Part shown: in pieces, positions 50,346-62,588 of the stretch
How positions within the stretch are numbered: position 1 is the first letter of the stretch
How the letters are laid out: every line of letters begins with the position of its first letter
Assembly: GCF_001435235.1 (NCBI RefSeq)
Contig: NZ_AZGB01000025.1
Location: forward strand, 29,200-93,199
Direction of reading: 5' to 3'
Length of the DNA: 64,000 nucleotides
DNA from: Liquorilactobacillus ghanensis DSM 18630
GTDB lineage: Bacteria; Bacillota; Bacilli; Lactobacillales; Lactobacillaceae
The notes under the pieces: model-generated
Database searches by the model: none
Told to the model about the DNA's origin: nothing
The model's input: the letters and a program-made list of their open reading frames with translations, nothing else
Translations under genes and position numbers: made by a program

Positions 50346-50816
50346 TTACCAACGATAATGTGCAAACGCACGGTTGGCATCTGCCATTTTATGTGTGTCT
50401 TCACGTTTTTTAACTGATGCACCAGTATTGTTAGCTGCATCGATAATTTCTTTTGCCAAACGTTCCGGCATCGTATGTTCACCACGTAATCGAGAATAGT
50501 TTACAATCCAACGTAAAGCTAAAGTCGTTCTTCTTTCTGGGCGAACTTCGATTGGAACTTGGTAGTTAGAACCACCAACACGACGAGCACGAACTTCCAA
50601 CACTGGCATAACATTTTTCATTGCTTCTTCAAAGACATCTAATGGTTCATTACCAGTTTGATCCTTGATTAAGTCAAATGCTTCATACAAAATTTTTGAA
50701 GCTGTCCCACGTTTTCCGTCAATCATTAAACGGTTGATCAAGCGTGTTACCAATTTAGATTTATAAATTGGATCTGGGAGTACCTCACGCTTTGAAACTG
50801 CACCTTTTCTTGGCAT
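50346..50816 (-). CDS. rpsG: 30S ribosomal protein S7
   Basis: S7 nucleates assembly of the small-subunit head. The 156-residue protein starts [20 protein letters not shown], has [24 protein letters not shown] and ends with AFAHYRW. It follows rpsL by 31 bases with AGGAGGT upstream. In some bacteria S7 represses this operon, but no such site was identified here. Confidence 0.98.
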   Translation of the reverse strand: MPRKGAVSKREVLPDPIYKSKLVTRLINRLMIDGKRGTASKILYEAFDLIKDQTGNEPLDVFEEAMKNVMPVLEVRARRVGGSNYQVPIEVRPERRTTLALRWIVNYSRLRGEHTMPERLAKEIIDAANNTGASVKKREDTHKMADANRAFAHYRW

Positions 50817-50847
50817 TTAAATTACCTCCTAATATTCTTAAGTCCGA

Positions 50848-51261
50848 TTATTTCTTTGGCTTTTTAGTACCATATTTAGAACGGCCCTGTTTACGATCAG
50901 TAACACCGGCTGTATCCAAAGCACCACGAACAATATGATAACGAACACCAGGAAGATCCTTTACACGTCCTCCACGAATCAAGACAACACTATGTTCCTG
51001 TAAGTTATGACCGATTCCTGGAATATAGGCTGTAACTTCAATCAAGTTAGACAAACGAACACGAGCATATTTACGTAAAGCTGAGTTAGGCTTTTTCGGT
51101 GTCATTGTTCCGACACGTGTAGCAACTCCGCGCTTTTGCGGTGCTGGATTATTTGTTTGTGCTTTGTTGTAACTGTTATATCCAAAGTTCAAGGCAGGCG
51201 AATTTGACTTTGAACTCTTCGACTTACGGCCTTTACGAATCAATTGATTAATTGTTGGCAT
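50848..51261 (-). CDS. rpsL: 30S ribosomal protein S12
   Basis: S12 guards decoding accuracy. The 137-residue protein has the conserved loop [21 protein letters not shown], whose lysine is the classic streptomycin-resistance position and is wild type, and [19 protein letters not shown]. It is first gene of the str cluster, with AGGAGGAG upstream and a consensus -35 promoter. Confidence 0.98.
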   Translation of the reverse strand: MPTINQLIRKGRKSKSSKSNSPALNFGYNSYNKAQTNNPAPQKRGVATRVGTMTPKKPNSALRKYARVRLSNLIEVTAYIPGIGHNLQEHSVVLIRGGRVKDLPGVRYHIVRGALDTAGVTDRKQGRSKYGTKKPKK

Positions 51262-51355
51262 CTAATGCTTCTCCTCCTAAAAATAAATCTTTCTTTAAGT
51301 ACACACATCCAGGTGGTTCATTTTTTTGTAAAAATAAAAAATTCCTGAATTCATA

Positions 51356-51379
51356 ATGCTAACGATGCACAGTCAGCAT
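51356..51379 (-). promoter_or_regulatory. Hairpin in the rpsL leader
   Basis: Minus-strand ATGCTGAC pairs with GTTAGCAT around an eight-base loop (one wobble pair), in the 160-base leader between the promoter and rpsL. The leader then runs through a T-rich segment GGAATTTTTTATTTTT. It may be an attenuator or protein-binding leader. The family is not known to me. Confidence 0.45.
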
Positions 51380-51424
51380 GTCCCATTTCAAACGAGAGAA
51401 CTGTTCACATAAAGCACCTTGACT

Positions 51425-51454
51425 AGATTACCATGACAACAAGCCACTTGTCAA
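51425..51454 (-). promoter_or_regulatory. Promoter of the str cluster
   Basis: Perfect -35 TTGACA (51449-51454) with -10 TAATCT (51425-51430) and an 18-bp spacer on the minus strand, about 165 bases before rpsL. Confidence 0.75.
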
Positions 51455-51467
51455 TCAAAAAATCAAC

Positions 51468-51496
51468 AAAGATTTTGGTCAAAATCTTTTTATTTA
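51468..51496 (+). promoter_or_regulatory. Hairpin with T run upstream of comC
   Basis: Plus strand: AAAGATTTTG, GT, CAAAATCTTT, then TTATTT. It would act as a terminator or attenuator if a comC transcript began upstream of it. It lies about 35 bases before the comC start, next to the rpsL promoter on the other strand. Confidence 0.5.
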
Positions 51497-51531
51497 CGTA
51501 ATTAAAGAATGTACAAGGAGGTCACTTATAT

Positions 51532-52212
51532 ATGGAAGCATTTTTCTTATTTATTCTCGGAAGTTGTTGGGGTTCCTTTCTTTGCTGTACACGTTGGCGC
51601 TGGCAACATCAAATTGCCTTATCAGTTAAACGTTCATTTTGTGAAAATTGCCATAGTAACTTAAATTTTTGGGAATTAATTCCTATTTGGAGTTTTTTAT
51701 TTCAACGAGGTCGCTGCCGACATTGCCACCAATCAATCAGTTGGCTCAGTACTTTGTGGGAAGTATCTTTTGGTTGCCTTTTTTGTCTGCTGACTTTAAA
51801 TCATCCCAACTACAGCTACTTAATCAGCTTATTTGTAATTTGTTGGTGCAGTTGGCTGACAATTGAAGATTTGCAAAATTTTGCTGTTTCACGAAACTTA
51901 CTTTTCGGAGGAGCTTTGCTGCTTTTATTTTTTTTGAAATTTACCGGTCATTTACACACTGATTTTTTCATTAGTGCAATACTTTTACTACTCTTAATAA
52001 ATTGTTTTGTAATCATTCATTGGCTGGGAAGTGCTGATTTAATTTTGTTGGTCTGTAGTTACTTTCTTCTGGGTTTTTGGAAATTATTATTATTATTGTT
52101 AATTGCTTCAGCTGGTGGAGCAATCGCTTGTTTCCTTTTTAAAACTTCAAAATTGCCTTTTATTCCTTTCATTACTGGGGGAATCATCCTATTATGCATG
52201 TTGTCTTCCTAA
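51532..52212 (+). CDS. comC: Prepilin peptidase, A24 family (ComC type)
   Basis: ComC removes the leader of prepilin-like ComG proteins used for DNA uptake in competence. The 226-residue protein has an N-terminal cap with two CxxC pairs (CENC and CRHC near 36-62), LNFWELIPIWSF, which is typical, and about seven membrane segments. Its catalytic aspartates are in TIEDLQNF and GSADLILL, a GxAD in place of the common GxGD. ATG at 51532 has AAGGAGG upstream. It lies alone on the plus strand between rpsL and rpoC, a location known in several lactobacilli. The com operons themselves are not in this window. Confidence 0.88.
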   Translation: MEAFFLFILGSCWGSFLCCTRWRWQHQIALSVKRSFCENCHSNLNFWELIPIWSFLFQRGRCRHCHQSISWLSTLWEVSFGCLFCLLTLNHPNYSYLISLFVICWCSWLTIEDLQNFAVSRNLLFGGALLLLFFLKFTGHLHTDFFISAILLLLLINCFVIIHWLGSADLILLVCSYFLLGFWKLLLLLLIASAGGAIACFLFKTSKLPFIPFITGGIILLCMLSS

Positions 52213-52235
52213 ATGAAGCAAATTGAAACTTAAAC

Positions 52236-52279
52236 ATAAAAAAACTGCCTATTCTAATCAAAATAGGCAGTTTAAAAAA
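52236..52279. terminator. Bidirectional terminator between comC and rpoC
   Basis: Inverted repeat AAACTGCCTATT/AATAGGCAGTTT with a nine-base loop. On each strand it is followed by a T run, so it can end both comC (plus) and rpoC (minus). Confidence 0.88.
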
Positions 52280-52346
52280 CTATATCCAATTTTATATCAT
52301 TAACTAGATAATTTAATGATAGCTTACATCAAAATCTTGCTAAACC

Positions 52347-55300
52347 TTACTTATCAGATGAAGGCGTAGTTGTTTGATTTTCAGCTTCTTGCTTTTTCAT
52401 TTTTTTCTCTAAATCGGAAATAGAGTAAACACTTTGTGAAACTCCACCAACCTCTTTAGGTTTGATTTGACGATAAACTGACATACCAGTTCCAGCAGGG
52501 ATCAATTTACCGATGATAACATTTTCTTTCAAACCAATCAGCGGATCATTTTTGCCACGAATAGCAGCATCAGTCAAGACACGTGTTGTTTCCTGGAATG
52601 AAGCAGCTGATAAGAAACTATTTGTTTCCAATGATGCTTTAGTGATTCCAAGTAAAACTGGACGCGCAGTAGCTGGAATACTTCCCTTGATTAAGGTTTG
52701 ATAGTTCTGCTGTCTGAAATCATTAATATCCATTAAAGTTCCTGGTAACAAATCTGTATCGCCGGGATCCATTATACGAACCTTCCGTAACATTTGTCGT
52801 GCCATTACTTCAATATGCTTATCTGAAATTTCTACACCCTGCATCCGGTAAACTTTTTGAACTTCGCGCAAAATGTAATTTTCAGTTGATAAAACATCAC
52901 GAACTTTAATTAATTCCTTCGGATCAACTGAACCAACAGTCAGTGCATCTCCACGGTGAATCTTGTCGCCTTCCTTAACCTTCAATACAGAGGTAAATGG
53001 CAAACTATAAGTCCGCGTATCTGTTTCACCTTTAACTGTAACAGTTTTCGTCCGTTCAGCAGGATTTTCTTCTACTGAATCAATAACTCCTGTTACTTCA
53101 GAGATCTTAGCTAAACCTTTAGGATTGCGAGCTTCAAAAATTTCTTGAACACGTGGCAAACCTTGAGTAATATCATCACCAGCAACCCCACCAGTATGGA
53201 AGGTACGCATGGTCAACTGTGTACCAGGTTCACCAATTGACTGAGCAGCAACCGTTCCTACTGCTTCACCAACTTCAACTTCATCACCAGTTGCCATGTT
53301 GCGTCCATAACAATGTTCGCAAACACCATGAACCGTGTTGCAAGTAAAGGCTGAGCGAATTGTAACTTTTTCAATTCCAGCAGCAATAATCGCTTGAGCC
53401 TTATCCTCATCGATCATTTCATTAGAGGAAACAATTACTTCACCAGTTTGTGGATTTTTAACTGATTTCATTGCATAACGACCCAATATCCGATCATATA
53501 AAGGTTCAATCATTTCATTGCCTTCACGAATAGCAGTTACATCCAAACCACGATCAGTTCCACAATCTTTTTCACGAATAATGACATCTTGAGCAACATC
53601 AACCAAACGCCGTGTCAGGTAACCTGAATCAGCAGTTTTTAACGCCGTATCAGTCATTCCTTTACGGGCACCGTGAGTTGAAATAAACATTTCCATAACT
53701 GACAGTCCCTCACGGAAGTTCGAAATGATCGGTAATTCCATCGTTTTACCATTAGGAGCAGCCATCAAGCCACGCATTCCAGCTAACTGAGTAAAGTTAG
53801 AAATATTACCACGAGCACCGGAATCTGACATCATTTGAATTGGGTTTTTAGGATTCATGTTTTGAATTAACTTATCCTGAATCTGGTCTTTAGCATTATT
53901 CCAAATTGCTATAACCCGTTCATAACGTTCATCTTCAGTAATTAGACCTCGACGGAATTGCTTTGCAACTGTAGCAACCTCTTTATGAGCCTGATCAATA
54001 ATTGCCGGCTTTTCTTTTAGATCAGTAATATCGGCAATCCCCACTGTTAGTCCAGAACGAGTTGATTCATAATAACCAATATTTTTGATTCGATCCAATA
54101 ATTCTGAAGTAGCTGTTACTTTGAACTTCTTATAAACTTCAGCAATAATGTCACTTAGGAAACCAGCTTTAAATGGTCCAACCAAGGACTGCTTGGCAAT
54201 ATACTCCGGTATGTCTGTTCCAGGTTCAACAAAATATTTATCCGGTGTTTTATCAGTTAAGTTTGCTTCTGTCGGTTCATTCAAATACGGAAAATCAGCT
54301 GGTAAAATCTCGTTGAAAATAGCCTTACCAACAGTCGTCACCATAATTCGCTGTTTTTGCCAATCTGTAAATGGTTTTCCGGCAGCTGCCAATGAAGCGG
54401 TCTGTAAACCAATTCGCGTATGCAAATGAACATAGTTATTCAAGTATGCCGTCCGAACTTCATTAACATCTTTGAAAACCATACCTTCGCCTTCACGCTT
54501 GGGTTCCTCGACAGTCATATAATAGTTTCCAATAACCATATCCTGTGAAGGAGTTACAATTGGTTTTCCATCCTTAGGAGCCAAAATATGATGTGCAGCC
54601 AACATTAACAAACGTGCTTCAGCTTGTGCTTCATCTGACAATGGTACATGGATCGCCATCTGATCGCCATCAAAATCAGCATTATAGGCTTCACAAGCTA
54701 GTGGATGCAGTCTCATTGATTTTCCATCAACCAACACTGGTTCAAAAGCTTGAATACCCAAACGGTGCAAAGTAGGCGCACGGTTTAACAATACTGGATG
54801 CTCTTTGATAACTTCTTCTAAAACATCCCAAATATCCTCATCACGCCGTTCAATTTTACGTTTAGCATTCTTGATATTTGATGCCATGCCACGTTTAACT
54901 AGTTCTTTCATCATGAATGGTTTGAATAATTCCAATGCCATTTCATGCGGAATCCCCATTTGATTCATCTTTAATTTTGGCCCAACATCAATAACCGAAC
55001 GACCAGAATAATCAACACGTTTTCCTAATAAGTTCTGACGGAAACGCCCCTGTTTACCTTTCAGCATGTGTGAAAGAGATTTCAGTGGACGATTACCTGG
55101 TCCGGTCACCGGCCGACCACGACGACCATTGTCAATTAATGCATCAACAGCTTCCTGCAGCATACGTTTTTCATTTTGAACAATAATACCCGGTGCATTC
55201 AAATCCAATAAACGTTTCAGCCGGTTATTACGATTAATTACTCGACGATACAAATCATTCAAATCAGAAGTTGCAAAACGACCACCTTCTAGTTGAACCA

Positions 55301-56021
55301 TTGGCCGCAGATCCGGTGGAATAACTGGAATAGCATCCATTACCATCCACTCTGGATGATTACCCGACTTTAAGAAAGCTTCCAAAATATCCAAACGACG
55401 GACTGCACGGGTTCTCTTTTGTCCAGTGGCGTCCTTCAGCTCTTCTTTCAGCTCACCGCATTCTTTAGCGAGATCAACATCTCTTAATAAGGTTCGAATT
55501 GCTTCTGCACCCATTGATGCTTGAAATTCTTTCCCATATTTCTCTCGTTTTTCGCGGTATTCTCTTTCAGTCAGTAATTGTTTTTTCTCTAATGGTGTGT
55601 TTCCGGGTTCAGTAACCACATAGGAAGCAAAGTAAATGATTTCTTCCAAAGCACGCGGACTCATGTCTAAAACAAGTCCCATTCGACTGGGAATCCCTTT
55701 AAAATACCAAATATGTGTCACTGGTGCGGCTAATTCGATGTGTCCCATTCGTTCCCTGCGAACCTTTGAACGGGTTACTTCAACACCACAGCGATCGCAA
55801 ACAATTCCCTTGTAACGAATTCGCTTGTATTTGCCGCAAGCACATTCCCAATCCTTTGTCGGGCCAAAAATTCTTTCATCGAATAAGCCATCCTTTTCAG
55901 GCTTGAGTGTTCGATAATTGATCGTTTCTGGTTTTTTAACTTCGCCATAAGACCAGCTGCGGATTTTATCTGAAGAAGCCAAACCAATCTGCATACTGTC
56001 AAATTTGTTGACATCGATCAA
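52347..56021 (-). CDS. rpoC: RNA polymerase beta' subunit
   Basis: RpoC forms the clamp and active centre of RNA polymerase. The 1224-residue protein has the N-terminal zinc site CACG...CDRCG (about 60-78), [18 protein letters not shown], and the catalytic [17 protein letters not shown] with three aspartates that hold magnesium. The second zinc site is CGTDRG...[13 protein letters not shown], near residues 815-900. The start is TTG at 56021, with AAGGAGG upstream, 37 bases after rpoB. No E. coli-type large insertion is present. It ends in a short charged tail before the terminator shared with comC. Confidence 0.98.
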   Translation of the reverse strand: MIDVNKFDSMQIGLASSDKIRSWSYGEVKKPETINYRTLKPEKDGLFDERIFGPTKDWECACGKYKRIRYKGIVCDRCGVEVTRSKVRRERMGHIELAAPVTHIWYFKGIPSRMGLVLDMSPRALEEIIYFASYVVTEPGNTPLEKKQLLTEREYREKREKYGKEFQASMGAEAIRTLLRDVDLAKECGELKEELKDATGQKRTRAVRRLDILEAFLKSGNHPEWMVMDAIPVIPPDLRPMVQLEGGRFATSDLNDLYRRVINRNNRLKRLLDLNAPGIIVQNEKRMLQEAVDALIDNGRRGRPVTGPGNRPLKSLSHMLKGKQGRFRQNLLGKRVDYSGRSVIDVGPKLKMNQMGIPHEMALELFKPFMMKELVKRGMASNIKNAKRKIERRDEDIWDVLEEVIKEHPVLLNRAPTLHRLGIQAFEPVLVDGKSMRLHPLACEAYNADFDGDQMAIHVPLSDEAQAEARLLMLAAHHILAPKDGKPIVTPSQDMVIGNYYMTVEEPKREGEGMVFKDVNEVRTAYLNNYVHLHTRIGLQTASLAAAGKPFTDWQKQRIMVTTVGKAIFNEILPADFPYLNEPTEANLTDKTPDKYFVEPGTDIPEYIAKQSLVGPFKAGFLSDIIAEVYKKFKVTATSELLDRIKNIGYYESTRSGLTVGIADITDLKEKPAIIDQAHKEVATVAKQFRRGLITEDERYERVIAIWNNAKDQIQDKLIQNMNPKNPIQMMSDSGARGNISNFTQLAGMRGLMAAPNGKTMELPIISNFREGLSVMEMFISTHGARKGMTDTALKTADSGYLTRRLVDVAQDVIIREKDCGTDRGLDVTAIREGNEMIEPLYDRILGRYAMKSVKNPQTGEVIVSSNEMIDEDKAQAIIAAGIEKVTIRSAFTCNTVHGVCEHCYGRNMATGDEVEVGEAVGTVAAQSIGEPGTQLTMRTFHTGGVAGDDITQGLPRVQEIFEARNPKGLAKISEVTGVIDSVEENPAERTKTVTVKGETDTRTYSLPFTSVLKVKEGDKIHRGDALTVGSVDPKELIKVRDVLSTENYILREVQKVYRMQGVEISDKHIEVMARQMLRKVRIMDPGDTDLLPGTLMDINDFRQQNYQTLIKGSIPATARPVLLGITKASLETNSFLSAASFQETTRVLTDAAIRGKNDPLIGLKENVIIGKLIPAGTGMSVYRQIKPKEVGGVSQSVYSISDLEKKMKKQEAENQTTTPSSDK

Positions 56022-56058
56022 AAAGACCGACCTCCTTTTTAGTTTCTATTTGCGTTTT

Positions 56059-59000
56059 CTAATTTTCAGTCTTAGCTTCTGTGTCTGTCTTTTTCTCATC
56101 AGCTGCTGCTTGAGCTTTCTTTTCAGCTTGCTGTTTGGCTAACTTGCTCAAGGCATCAACATTCATAACCTCGTCATCTTCATCATCCATGTCGCGCAGC
56201 TCGATTTCCTTTTTATCAGAATCAAGTACTTTCATATCAAGGCCCAATGACTGAAGTTCTTTAACTAAAACTCTAAATGACTCAGGTACACCCGGCTTAG
56301 GAATCGGTTCGCCTTTAACGATTGCTTCGTATGTCTTAACACGTCCAACCACATCATCAGACTTATAGGTTAAGATTTCTTGCAAAGTATACGCAGCACC
56401 ATAAGCTTCCAAAGCCCAAACTTCCATTTCACCAAATCGCTGTCCACCAAATTGGGCTTTCCCACCTAAAGGTTGCTGGGTAACTAATGAGTACGGTCCA
56501 ATTGAACGGGCATGGATTTTATCATCAACCATATGTGCCAGTTTCATATAATACATAACACCAACGGCAATCCGATTATCAAATGGTTCACCAGTTCGGC
56601 CATCATAAAGCACAGATTTGCCATCACTAGAAACTCCGGCTTCTTTCAAGGCTGCCCAAATATCACTATCACGCGCACCATCAAAAACAGGTGAGGCAAT
56701 ATGAATTCCTAATTTACGACCGGCCATCCCCAAATGCAATTCCAAAACCTGGCCGATATTCATACGAGATGGAACACCCATTGGGCTCAACATGATATCA
56801 ACTGGTGTTCCGTCAGGCATAAATGGCATATCTTCTTCAGGAATAACAATTGAAACTGTCCCTTTATTACCATGACGACCAGCCATTTTATCTCCAACTT
56901 GAATCTTACGTTTCTGGGCAATATATACTCGAACCATCATATTAACGCCTGGAGATAATTCGTCTCCCGCTTCACGGGTAAAGATTTTAACATCCTGAAC
57001 GATACCACCACCACCATGCGGAACCCGGAGAGAAGTATCACGAACTTCACGAGCTTTTTCACCAAAAATGGCATGCAGCAAGCGTTCTTCAGCTGATAAT
57101 TCAGTAACTCCCTTTGGTGTAACCTTACCGACTAAAATATCACCATCATGAACTTCAGCACCAATTCGAATAATACCGAATTCGTCTAAGTCTTTCAGTG
57201 CATCTTCGCCGACATTAGGAATTTCACGTGTCATTTCTTCTGGCCCTAACTTAGTGTCACGAGCTTCTGATTCATGCTCTTCGATATGAATTGAAGTATA
57301 AACGTCTTCTTTGACCAAACGTTCATTAATAGCAATCGCATCTTCAAAGTTGTAACCATCCCAAGTCATAAAGGCAATCAATGGATTTTGACCTAAAGCT
57401 AATTCTCCATTTTCCATTGATGGTCCATCAGCTAGAACTTCATCATTATCAACGTGATCACCTACTTGCACAATCGGTCGTTGATTATAGTTTTTACCAC
57501 CATTTGAACGACGGAATTTCATCAATTTATACTTATCAAGTGTGCCGTCATCCCGTCTTACTCGAATTTCTCGAGCATCAACGTATTCAACCGTTCCATC
57601 GTGTTTACTGATCAAAGCCACCCCAGAATCATGGGCTGCTTTATATTCGATACCAGTGCCGACCAGTGGTGCATGCGGATCAACCAGTGGAACCGCCTGA
57701 CGCTGCATGTTGGCTCCCATTAAAGCACGATTTGAGTCATCATTTTCCAAAAATGGAATACATGCTGTTGCGACTGCGACAACCTGTTTCGGTGAAACAT
57801 CCATGTAATCAACTTTGTCAACTGAAATTTCAATATTATCACTCTTACTACGAGCCATAACCACATCATTAACAAACGAACCATCATCGTTCAATGGTGA
57901 GTTAGCTTGTGCAATAACATAATTATCTTCTTCATCAGCAGTTAAATAATCAATTTTGTCAGTAACCTTATGTGTCGTCCATGAAACGCGCCGATATGGT
58001 GTTTCAATGAATCCATATTGATTAATTCGTGCATATGAAGATAAACTATTAATCAAACCAATGTTTGGTCCTTCAGGAGTTTCAATTGGACACATCCGAC
58101 CATAGTGAGTATAGTGCACATCACGAACTTCATATCCAGCTCGATCACGAGTCAATCCGCCAGGTCCTAAAGCAGATAGACGACGTTTATGAGTTAATTC
58201 ACCTAATGGGTTAGTTTGATCCATAAACTGCGACAACTGAGAACTACCAAAGAATTCTTTGATTGAAGCCACTACCGGACGAATATTAATCAATTGTTGC
58301 GGTGTGACTGTTGCAGTATCTTGAATTGACATCCGTTCACGAACAACACGTTCCATTCGTGATAAACCAATTCTGAACTGATTTTCCAACAATTCACCCA
58401 CACAACGAATCCGACGATTACCTAAATGGTCAATATCATCAGTATTACCGATATCTTCTTGCAAATTGAAGAAATAATTCATTGAAGCAATAATATCAGC
58501 TGGTAATATATGTTTATATTTCAAATCAATATTGCCATTACCAATCATATTAACAATTTTTTCAGGGTCCTTAGGAGAATAGACCTTGATGATCTGTAGC
58601 ACCATTGGATCAGTAACTACACCTTCATCAGATGGTTGGAAAGTATACGTTTTAAAGTCTTTTCTAGTCAAATATGGAGTTAACTTATCCAAAACCTGTT
58701 TGTCCAAAACGGTATCTTTCTTGACTAAAATTTCTCCAGTTTCGGGATCTGCTAAAGTTTCCGCCAATGTTAAATTAAGCAAGCGGGTCTTAAGATCTAA
58801 TTTTTTATTTATTTTATAGCGACCAACTGGCGCCAGATCATATCGTTTCGGATCAAAGAAACGAGCAGTCAATAAACTCCGGGCACTGTCTGCCGTTTTA
58901 GGTTCGCCTGGACGTAGCCGTTCATAAATATCTTTTAACGATTCTTCCACTCGTGAATCGTCACTAACCTTATGAACATCTTTTTCCAAAGTTAAAAGTA

Positions 59001-59649
59001 AACTATCACTAGCACCCAACATTTTAACAATTTCATCATCTGAACTGAAACCAAGAGCCCTAATTAGTTCAGTTAACGGAATTTTACGAGTTCGGTCGAT
59101 TCTGACATAAGCAATATTCTTTGCGTCGTTTTCATATTCCAACCAAGCCCCACGATTAGGGATCACGGTAGTTCCGAAGGTAACTCGTCCACTTTTATCC
59201 ATTTCTGAATTATAATAAACTCCAGGAGAACGAACTAATTGTGAAACAATAACTCGTTCAGCTCCGTTAATAATGAAGGTTCCCTGTTCGGTCATTAATG
59301 GAAAATCACCAAAGAAAACATCCTGTGACTTGATTTCACCAGTTTCATGATTGACTAAGTTCAACGTTACGTGCAGTGGTGCCGAAAAGTTAGCATCATG
59401 TTGACGTGCTTCGTCAACTGTATATTTTGGTTTTAACAGTTGATAATCAACGAACTTCAAAGACAAATTACCAGCAAAATCTTCAATTGGCATAATATCT
59501 TCAAATACTTCCCTAAGACCATCATTCAAAAACCATTTATATGAATTGGTTTGAATTTCGATCAGGTTCGGCAGTTCCAAAACTTCCTTGATGCGTGCAT
59601 AACTTCTACGGGTTCGATGCTTTCCGTATTTAACTATATGTCCTGCCAA
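56059..59649 (-). CDS. rpoB: RNA polymerase beta subunit
   Basis: RpoB carries much of the active site and the rifampicin pocket. The protein has 1196 residues. Cluster I of the rifampicin region reads [29 protein letters not shown] in pieces near 480-510 and looks sensitive. Other motifs are [27 protein letters not shown] and [27 protein letters not shown] in parts. The start is TTG at 59649 after GAGAGGTG. The GTG at 59658 is inside the ribosome binding site. It is preceded by a structured leader and a sigma-A-type promoter. Confidence 0.98.
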   Translation of the reverse strand: MAGHIVKYGKHRTRRSYARIKEVLELPNLIEIQTNSYKWFLNDGLREVFEDIMPIEDFAGNLSLKFVDYQLLKPKYTVDEARQHDANFSAPLHVTLNLVNHETGEIKSQDVFFGDFPLMTEQGTFIINGAERVIVSQLVRSPGVYYNSEMDKSGRVTFGTTVIPNRGAWLEYENDAKNIAYVRIDRTRKIPLTELIRALGFSSDDEIVKMLGASDSLLLTLEKDVHKVSDDSRVEESLKDIYERLRPGEPKTADSARSLLTARFFDPKRYDLAPVGRYKINKKLDLKTRLLNLTLAETLADPETGEILVKKDTVLDKQVLDKLTPYLTRKDFKTYTFQPSDEGVVTDPMVLQIIKVYSPKDPEKIVNMIGNGNIDLKYKHILPADIIASMNYFFNLQEDIGNTDDIDHLGNRRIRCVGELLENQFRIGLSRMERVVRERMSIQDTATVTPQQLINIRPVVASIKEFFGSSQLSQFMDQTNPLGELTHKRRLSALGPGGLTRDRAGYEVRDVHYTHYGRMCPIETPEGPNIGLINSLSSYARINQYGFIETPYRRVSWTTHKVTDKIDYLTADEEDNYVIAQANSPLNDDGSFVNDVVMARSKSDNIEISVDKVDYMDVSPKQVVAVATACIPFLENDDSNRALMGANMQRQAVPLVDPHAPLVGTGIEYKAAHDSGVALISKHDGTVEYVDAREIRVRRDDGTLDKYKLMKFRRSNGGKNYNQRPIVQVGDHVDNDEVLADGPSMENGELALGQNPLIAFMTWDGYNFEDAIAINERLVKEDVYTSIHIEEHESEARDTKLGPEEMTREIPNVGEDALKDLDEFGIIRIGAEVHDGDILVGKVTPKGVTELSAEERLLHAIFGEKAREVRDTSLRVPHGGGGIVQDVKIFTREAGDELSPGVNMMVRVYIAQKRKIQVGDKMAGRHGNKGTVSIVIPEEDMPFMPDGTPVDIMLSPMGVPSRMNIGQVLELHLGMAGRKLGIHIASPVFDGARDSDIWAALKEAGVSSDGKSVLYDGRTGEPFDNRIAVGVMYYMKLAHMVDDKIHARSIGPYSLVTQQPLGGKAQFGGQRFGEMEVWALEAYGAAYTLQEILTYKSDDVVGRVKTYEAIVKGEPIPKPGVPESFRVLVKELQSLGLDMKVLDSDKKEIELRDMDDEDDEVMNVDALSKLAKQQAEKKAQAAADEKKTDTEAKTEN

Positions 59650-59658
59650 GTTGTTCAC

Positions 59659-59860
59659 CTCTCAAAATATTTCTGCAAATAGCCTAAACCAATATTACAT
59701 TTTGATTACAATTCGATAATTAACCAAATATATCCTGTTTTTAGGCAAAAAAAAACCAAAAACAGCTGACACCTTAGCGGCGAAACTCACTATTTTTGCT
59801 TTTCTCGGTGATAACTATGGACAATAGATCACAGCTATCCGATAATTCACAGATTGTACT
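59659..59860 (-). promoter_or_regulatory. Structured rpoB leader, Lacto-rpoB-like
   Basis: About 200 bases of untranslated leader lie before rpoB. It contains the GC-rich block GTGAGTTTCGCCGCTAAGG (59772-59790), unlike the AT-rich surroundings, and a hairpin CTGTTTTTGG with CCTAAAAACAG around a run of T (about 59736-59766). A conserved RNA motif in the rpoB leader is known in lactic acid bacteria (Lacto-rpoB). The match is by position and general features. Confidence 0.6.
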
Positions 59861-59865
59861 TATAG

Positions 59866-59894
59866 ATGTTACTGGAATTTTTATAAAAAGTCAA
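59866..59894 (-). promoter_or_regulatory. Promoter of rpoB-rpoC
   Basis: -35 TTGACT (59889-59894), 17-bp spacer, -10 TAACAT (59866-59871) on the minus strand. Confidence 0.75.
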
Positions 59895-59907
59895 GCAATA
59901 AAGTAGA

Positions 59908-59950
59908 AACGGGACGATGGCAAAATAGCTATTTTGTCATTATCCCGTTT
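59908..59950 (-). terminator. Terminator after clpC
   Basis: A long inverted repeat (AAACGGGATAATGACAAAATAG with its near complement) forms a stem of about 20 pairs with two mismatches. The following T run on the minus strand is weak (TTTCTACTTT). About 150 AT-rich bases to the clpC stop hold nothing else I can name. Confidence 0.7.
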
Positions 59951-60105
59951 AATGCTTGTTATTCATTGTATCCAAATTGTTATTAGTTTCAACTACTTGG
60001 TATGAAATCATACATAAGCTGATTTATAACACCTATTATATCCAAAAAACAGTATCTTTATTGGACATCTTCAGTAAAAAAATTCATTTCTATCTTATTA
60101 AAATA

Positions 60106-62571
60106 CTATTTTTGACTGACTTTTTCTTTCGAGTTTGTCTTTTGCTCGTCATGCACCGTGATTACAATTTTACCTTTGCTGGCCCCAATTGAAACTGAAC
60201 TGCCAATCTTGATTTGACCGGTAATCAACAATTCACTAAGTTTATCTTCAATTTCAGTTTGTAATGCCCGACGAATTGGCCGTGCACCATATTCAGGGTC
60301 AAAACCCTTTTCAGCTACTAAATCAATTGCTGCTGGTGTAATTTTAATTTTGACCTGCTGCTGCCGAACTCGGTCTAATAATTCTTTTGCCATCAACTTG
60401 ACAATTGCATGCAATTCTTTTTTCTCCAATTGATGGAAAACAATAGTTTCATCAATTCGATTAAGAAATTCTGGTCGAAAAGTCTTTTTTAAGATTTCTT
60501 GAATTTTAGCTGACATCATCTTGAATTTATCTTTCGGCTGCGTACTTCCAAAGCCTACTTGTTTTTCGTCTCGTAAAGCTGTAGCTCCCAAGTTTGATGT
60601 CATAATAATAATTGTATTGCGAAAATCAATTTTTCTTCCCTTTGAGTCAGTCAAATAACCATCATCAAGGACTTGAAGTAAAATATTGAAAACGTCAGGA
60701 TGGGCTTTTTCTACTTCATCAAATAAAACGACTGAATAAGGATGCTGCCGAACCTTTTCTGTTAATTGTCCACCTTCATCATAACCAACATATCCTGGTG
60801 GCGAACCAACTAAACGACTCGTGCTATATTTCTCCATATATTCGCTCATATCAATTCGAATCATTGAATCTTCAGAACCAAACATCGCTTCCGCTAACGC
60901 TTTTGCTAATTCAGTTTTTCCAACCCCTGTTGGTCCTAAAAACATAAACGAACCAATCGGACGATTAGGGTCCTTTAATCCACTGCGAGCCCGACGAATT
61001 GCTCGAGAAACGGCGGAAACTGCCTCTTCTTGACCAACAACACGGTGATGCAAGATCTTTTCAAGATCAATTAATCGAGCAGTTTCACTCTTATTCATCT
61101 GTGTAACTGGAACACCTGTCCACTCAGAAACAACTTGCGCAATATCTTCAGCTCCAACTGAAGAAGCGTAGATTCCCTTGGCTTGTTGTTCCAATAACTG
61201 ATCAACATCTTTTTTTGTCTGTAATTCTTTTTTTCTGATCTTCGCAGCTTCTTCAAACTTTTCCTGTGTCAAAGCAGCGATTTTTTGACTGGCTAATTGT
61301 TGTAATTTTTCTTTCTTTTCTTCTATCGATTTAGTACTACCTGACTGATTTAATCTAACCTTTGCTGCCGCCTCATCCATTAAATCAATCGCTTTATCTG
61401 GTAAATAACGATCAGAGATATACCGTGAGCTTAATTTTACTGCGGCATTTAATGCGGCATCTGTAATTTTTAAATGATGATGGGCCTCATAACGTGGCCG
61501 TAACCCCTGCAAAATCTTGACGCTATCTTCTTCTGTCGGTTCTGCAACCATAATTTTAGCGAAGCGCCGTTCCAATGCTGAATCAGATTCAATATACTTT
61601 TGAAATTCATCAAGTGTTGTTGCTCCGATTACTTGAACTTCACCACGAGCTAATGCTGGTTTTAAAATATTTGAGGCATCAATAGCACCTTCAGCTCCAC
61701 CGGCACCAATTAAAGTATGCAATTCATCAATAAAAAGAATAACCTGCCCATCAGCATAAATTTCGTCAAGGATTTTTTTGACACGATCTTCAAATTCACC
61801 ACGATATTTAGTTCCTGCAACTAAGGAACCCATATCTAAAACCATGACTCTTTTATGCGCTAAACTCTCAGGAACTTGACCACTAATAATAACTTGGGCT
61901 AATCCCTCGGCAATTGCCGTTTTACCTACGCCTGGTTCGCCAAGTAAAACAGGGTTATTTTTGGTTCGCCGACTAAGCACTTGAATTACTCGTCGAACCT
62001 CTTTTTGCCTTCCAATAACTGGATCAATTTTATTTTCTGCCGCCAATTTAGTTAAATCTCTTGCGAGTGTATTCAACGTTGGTGTTCCATTAGTTTTAGG
62101 TTTGGCCTTATCATACTTTTTCATTTGAATTTCACTGATGCCGATTTTATGAATAATCTCCTGATACATCCGATGACTATCCACACTCAAACTTTGTAAA
62201 ATTCTTGAAGATAATAAATCACTATTTTGCAGCAAAGCCATCAGAAGATGTTCTGTACCAATCTTTTGTGCATTGGTTCTTTGTGCATTTTCACTTGCTT
62301 TAGCAAGGATTTCTTTTGCTCGTGGAGTATATGGTAAATAACCACTAATGTTTTTTAATGTACCATAACCAGTTAAACGTTCAATTTCTTCACGAACATC
62401 TGTTTCAGTAACAACGAATTGTTTTAAAACTTTACCAGCAATACCATTTTTTTCAATTGTTAATGCCAGTAATAAATGTTCAGTGCCAATTGCTTGGTGT
62501 CGAAAGTCTTTTGCTTGTTCCTGGGCGATAACTAATACTTGTCGTGCACTTGGTGTAAATAGATTCTCCAT
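60106..62571 (-). CDS. clpC: ATP-dependent Clp protease ATP-binding subunit ClpC
   Basis: ClpC unfolds proteins and feeds them to ClpP. The 821-residue protein has the N-terminal Clp double repeat (about 1-145), AAA-1 with Walker [10 protein letters not shown] and [10 protein letters not shown], the middle UVR-type coiled coil ([19 protein letters not shown]) and AAA-2 with [18 protein letters not shown] and [13 protein letters not shown], followed by the ClpB-D2-type tail. ATG at 62571 lies 17 bases after ctsR, and the pair is cotranscribed and under CtsR. The usual mcsA and mcsB adaptor genes of Bacillus are absent between them, as in other lactobacilli. Confidence 0.97.
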   Translation of the reverse strand: MENLFTPSARQVLVIAQEQAKDFRHQAIGTEHLLLALTIEKNGIAGKVLKQFVVTETDVREEIERLTGYGTLKNISGYLPYTPRAKEILAKASENAQRTNAQKIGTEHLLMALLQNSDLLSSRILQSLSVDSHRMYQEIIHKIGISEIQMKKYDKAKPKTNGTPTLNTLARDLTKLAAENKIDPVIGRQKEVRRVIQVLSRRTKNNPVLLGEPGVGKTAIAEGLAQVIISGQVPESLAHKRVMVLDMGSLVAGTKYRGEFEDRVKKILDEIYADGQVILFIDELHTLIGAGGAEGAIDASNILKPALARGEVQVIGATTLDEFQKYIESDSALERRFAKIMVAEPTEEDSVKILQGLRPRYEAHHHLKITDAALNAAVKLSSRYISDRYLPDKAIDLMDEAAAKVRLNQSGSTKSIEEKKEKLQQLASQKIAALTQEKFEEAAKIRKKELQTKKDVDQLLEQQAKGIYASSVGAEDIAQVVSEWTGVPVTQMNKSETARLIDLEKILHHRVVGQEEAVSAVSRAIRRARSGLKDPNRPIGSFMFLGPTGVGKTELAKALAEAMFGSEDSMIRIDMSEYMEKYSTSRLVGSPPGYVGYDEGGQLTEKVRQHPYSVVLFDEVEKAHPDVFNILLQVLDDGYLTDSKGRKIDFRNTIIIMTSNLGATALRDEKQVGFGSTQPKDKFKMMSAKIQEILKKTFRPEFLNRIDETIVFHQLEKKELHAIVKLMAKELLDRVRQQQVKIKITPAAIDLVAEKGFDPEYGARPIRRALQTEIEDKLSELLITGQIKIGSSVSIGASKGKIVITVHDEQKTNSKEKVSQK

Positions 62572-62588
62572 AACTTTGCCCTCACTTT

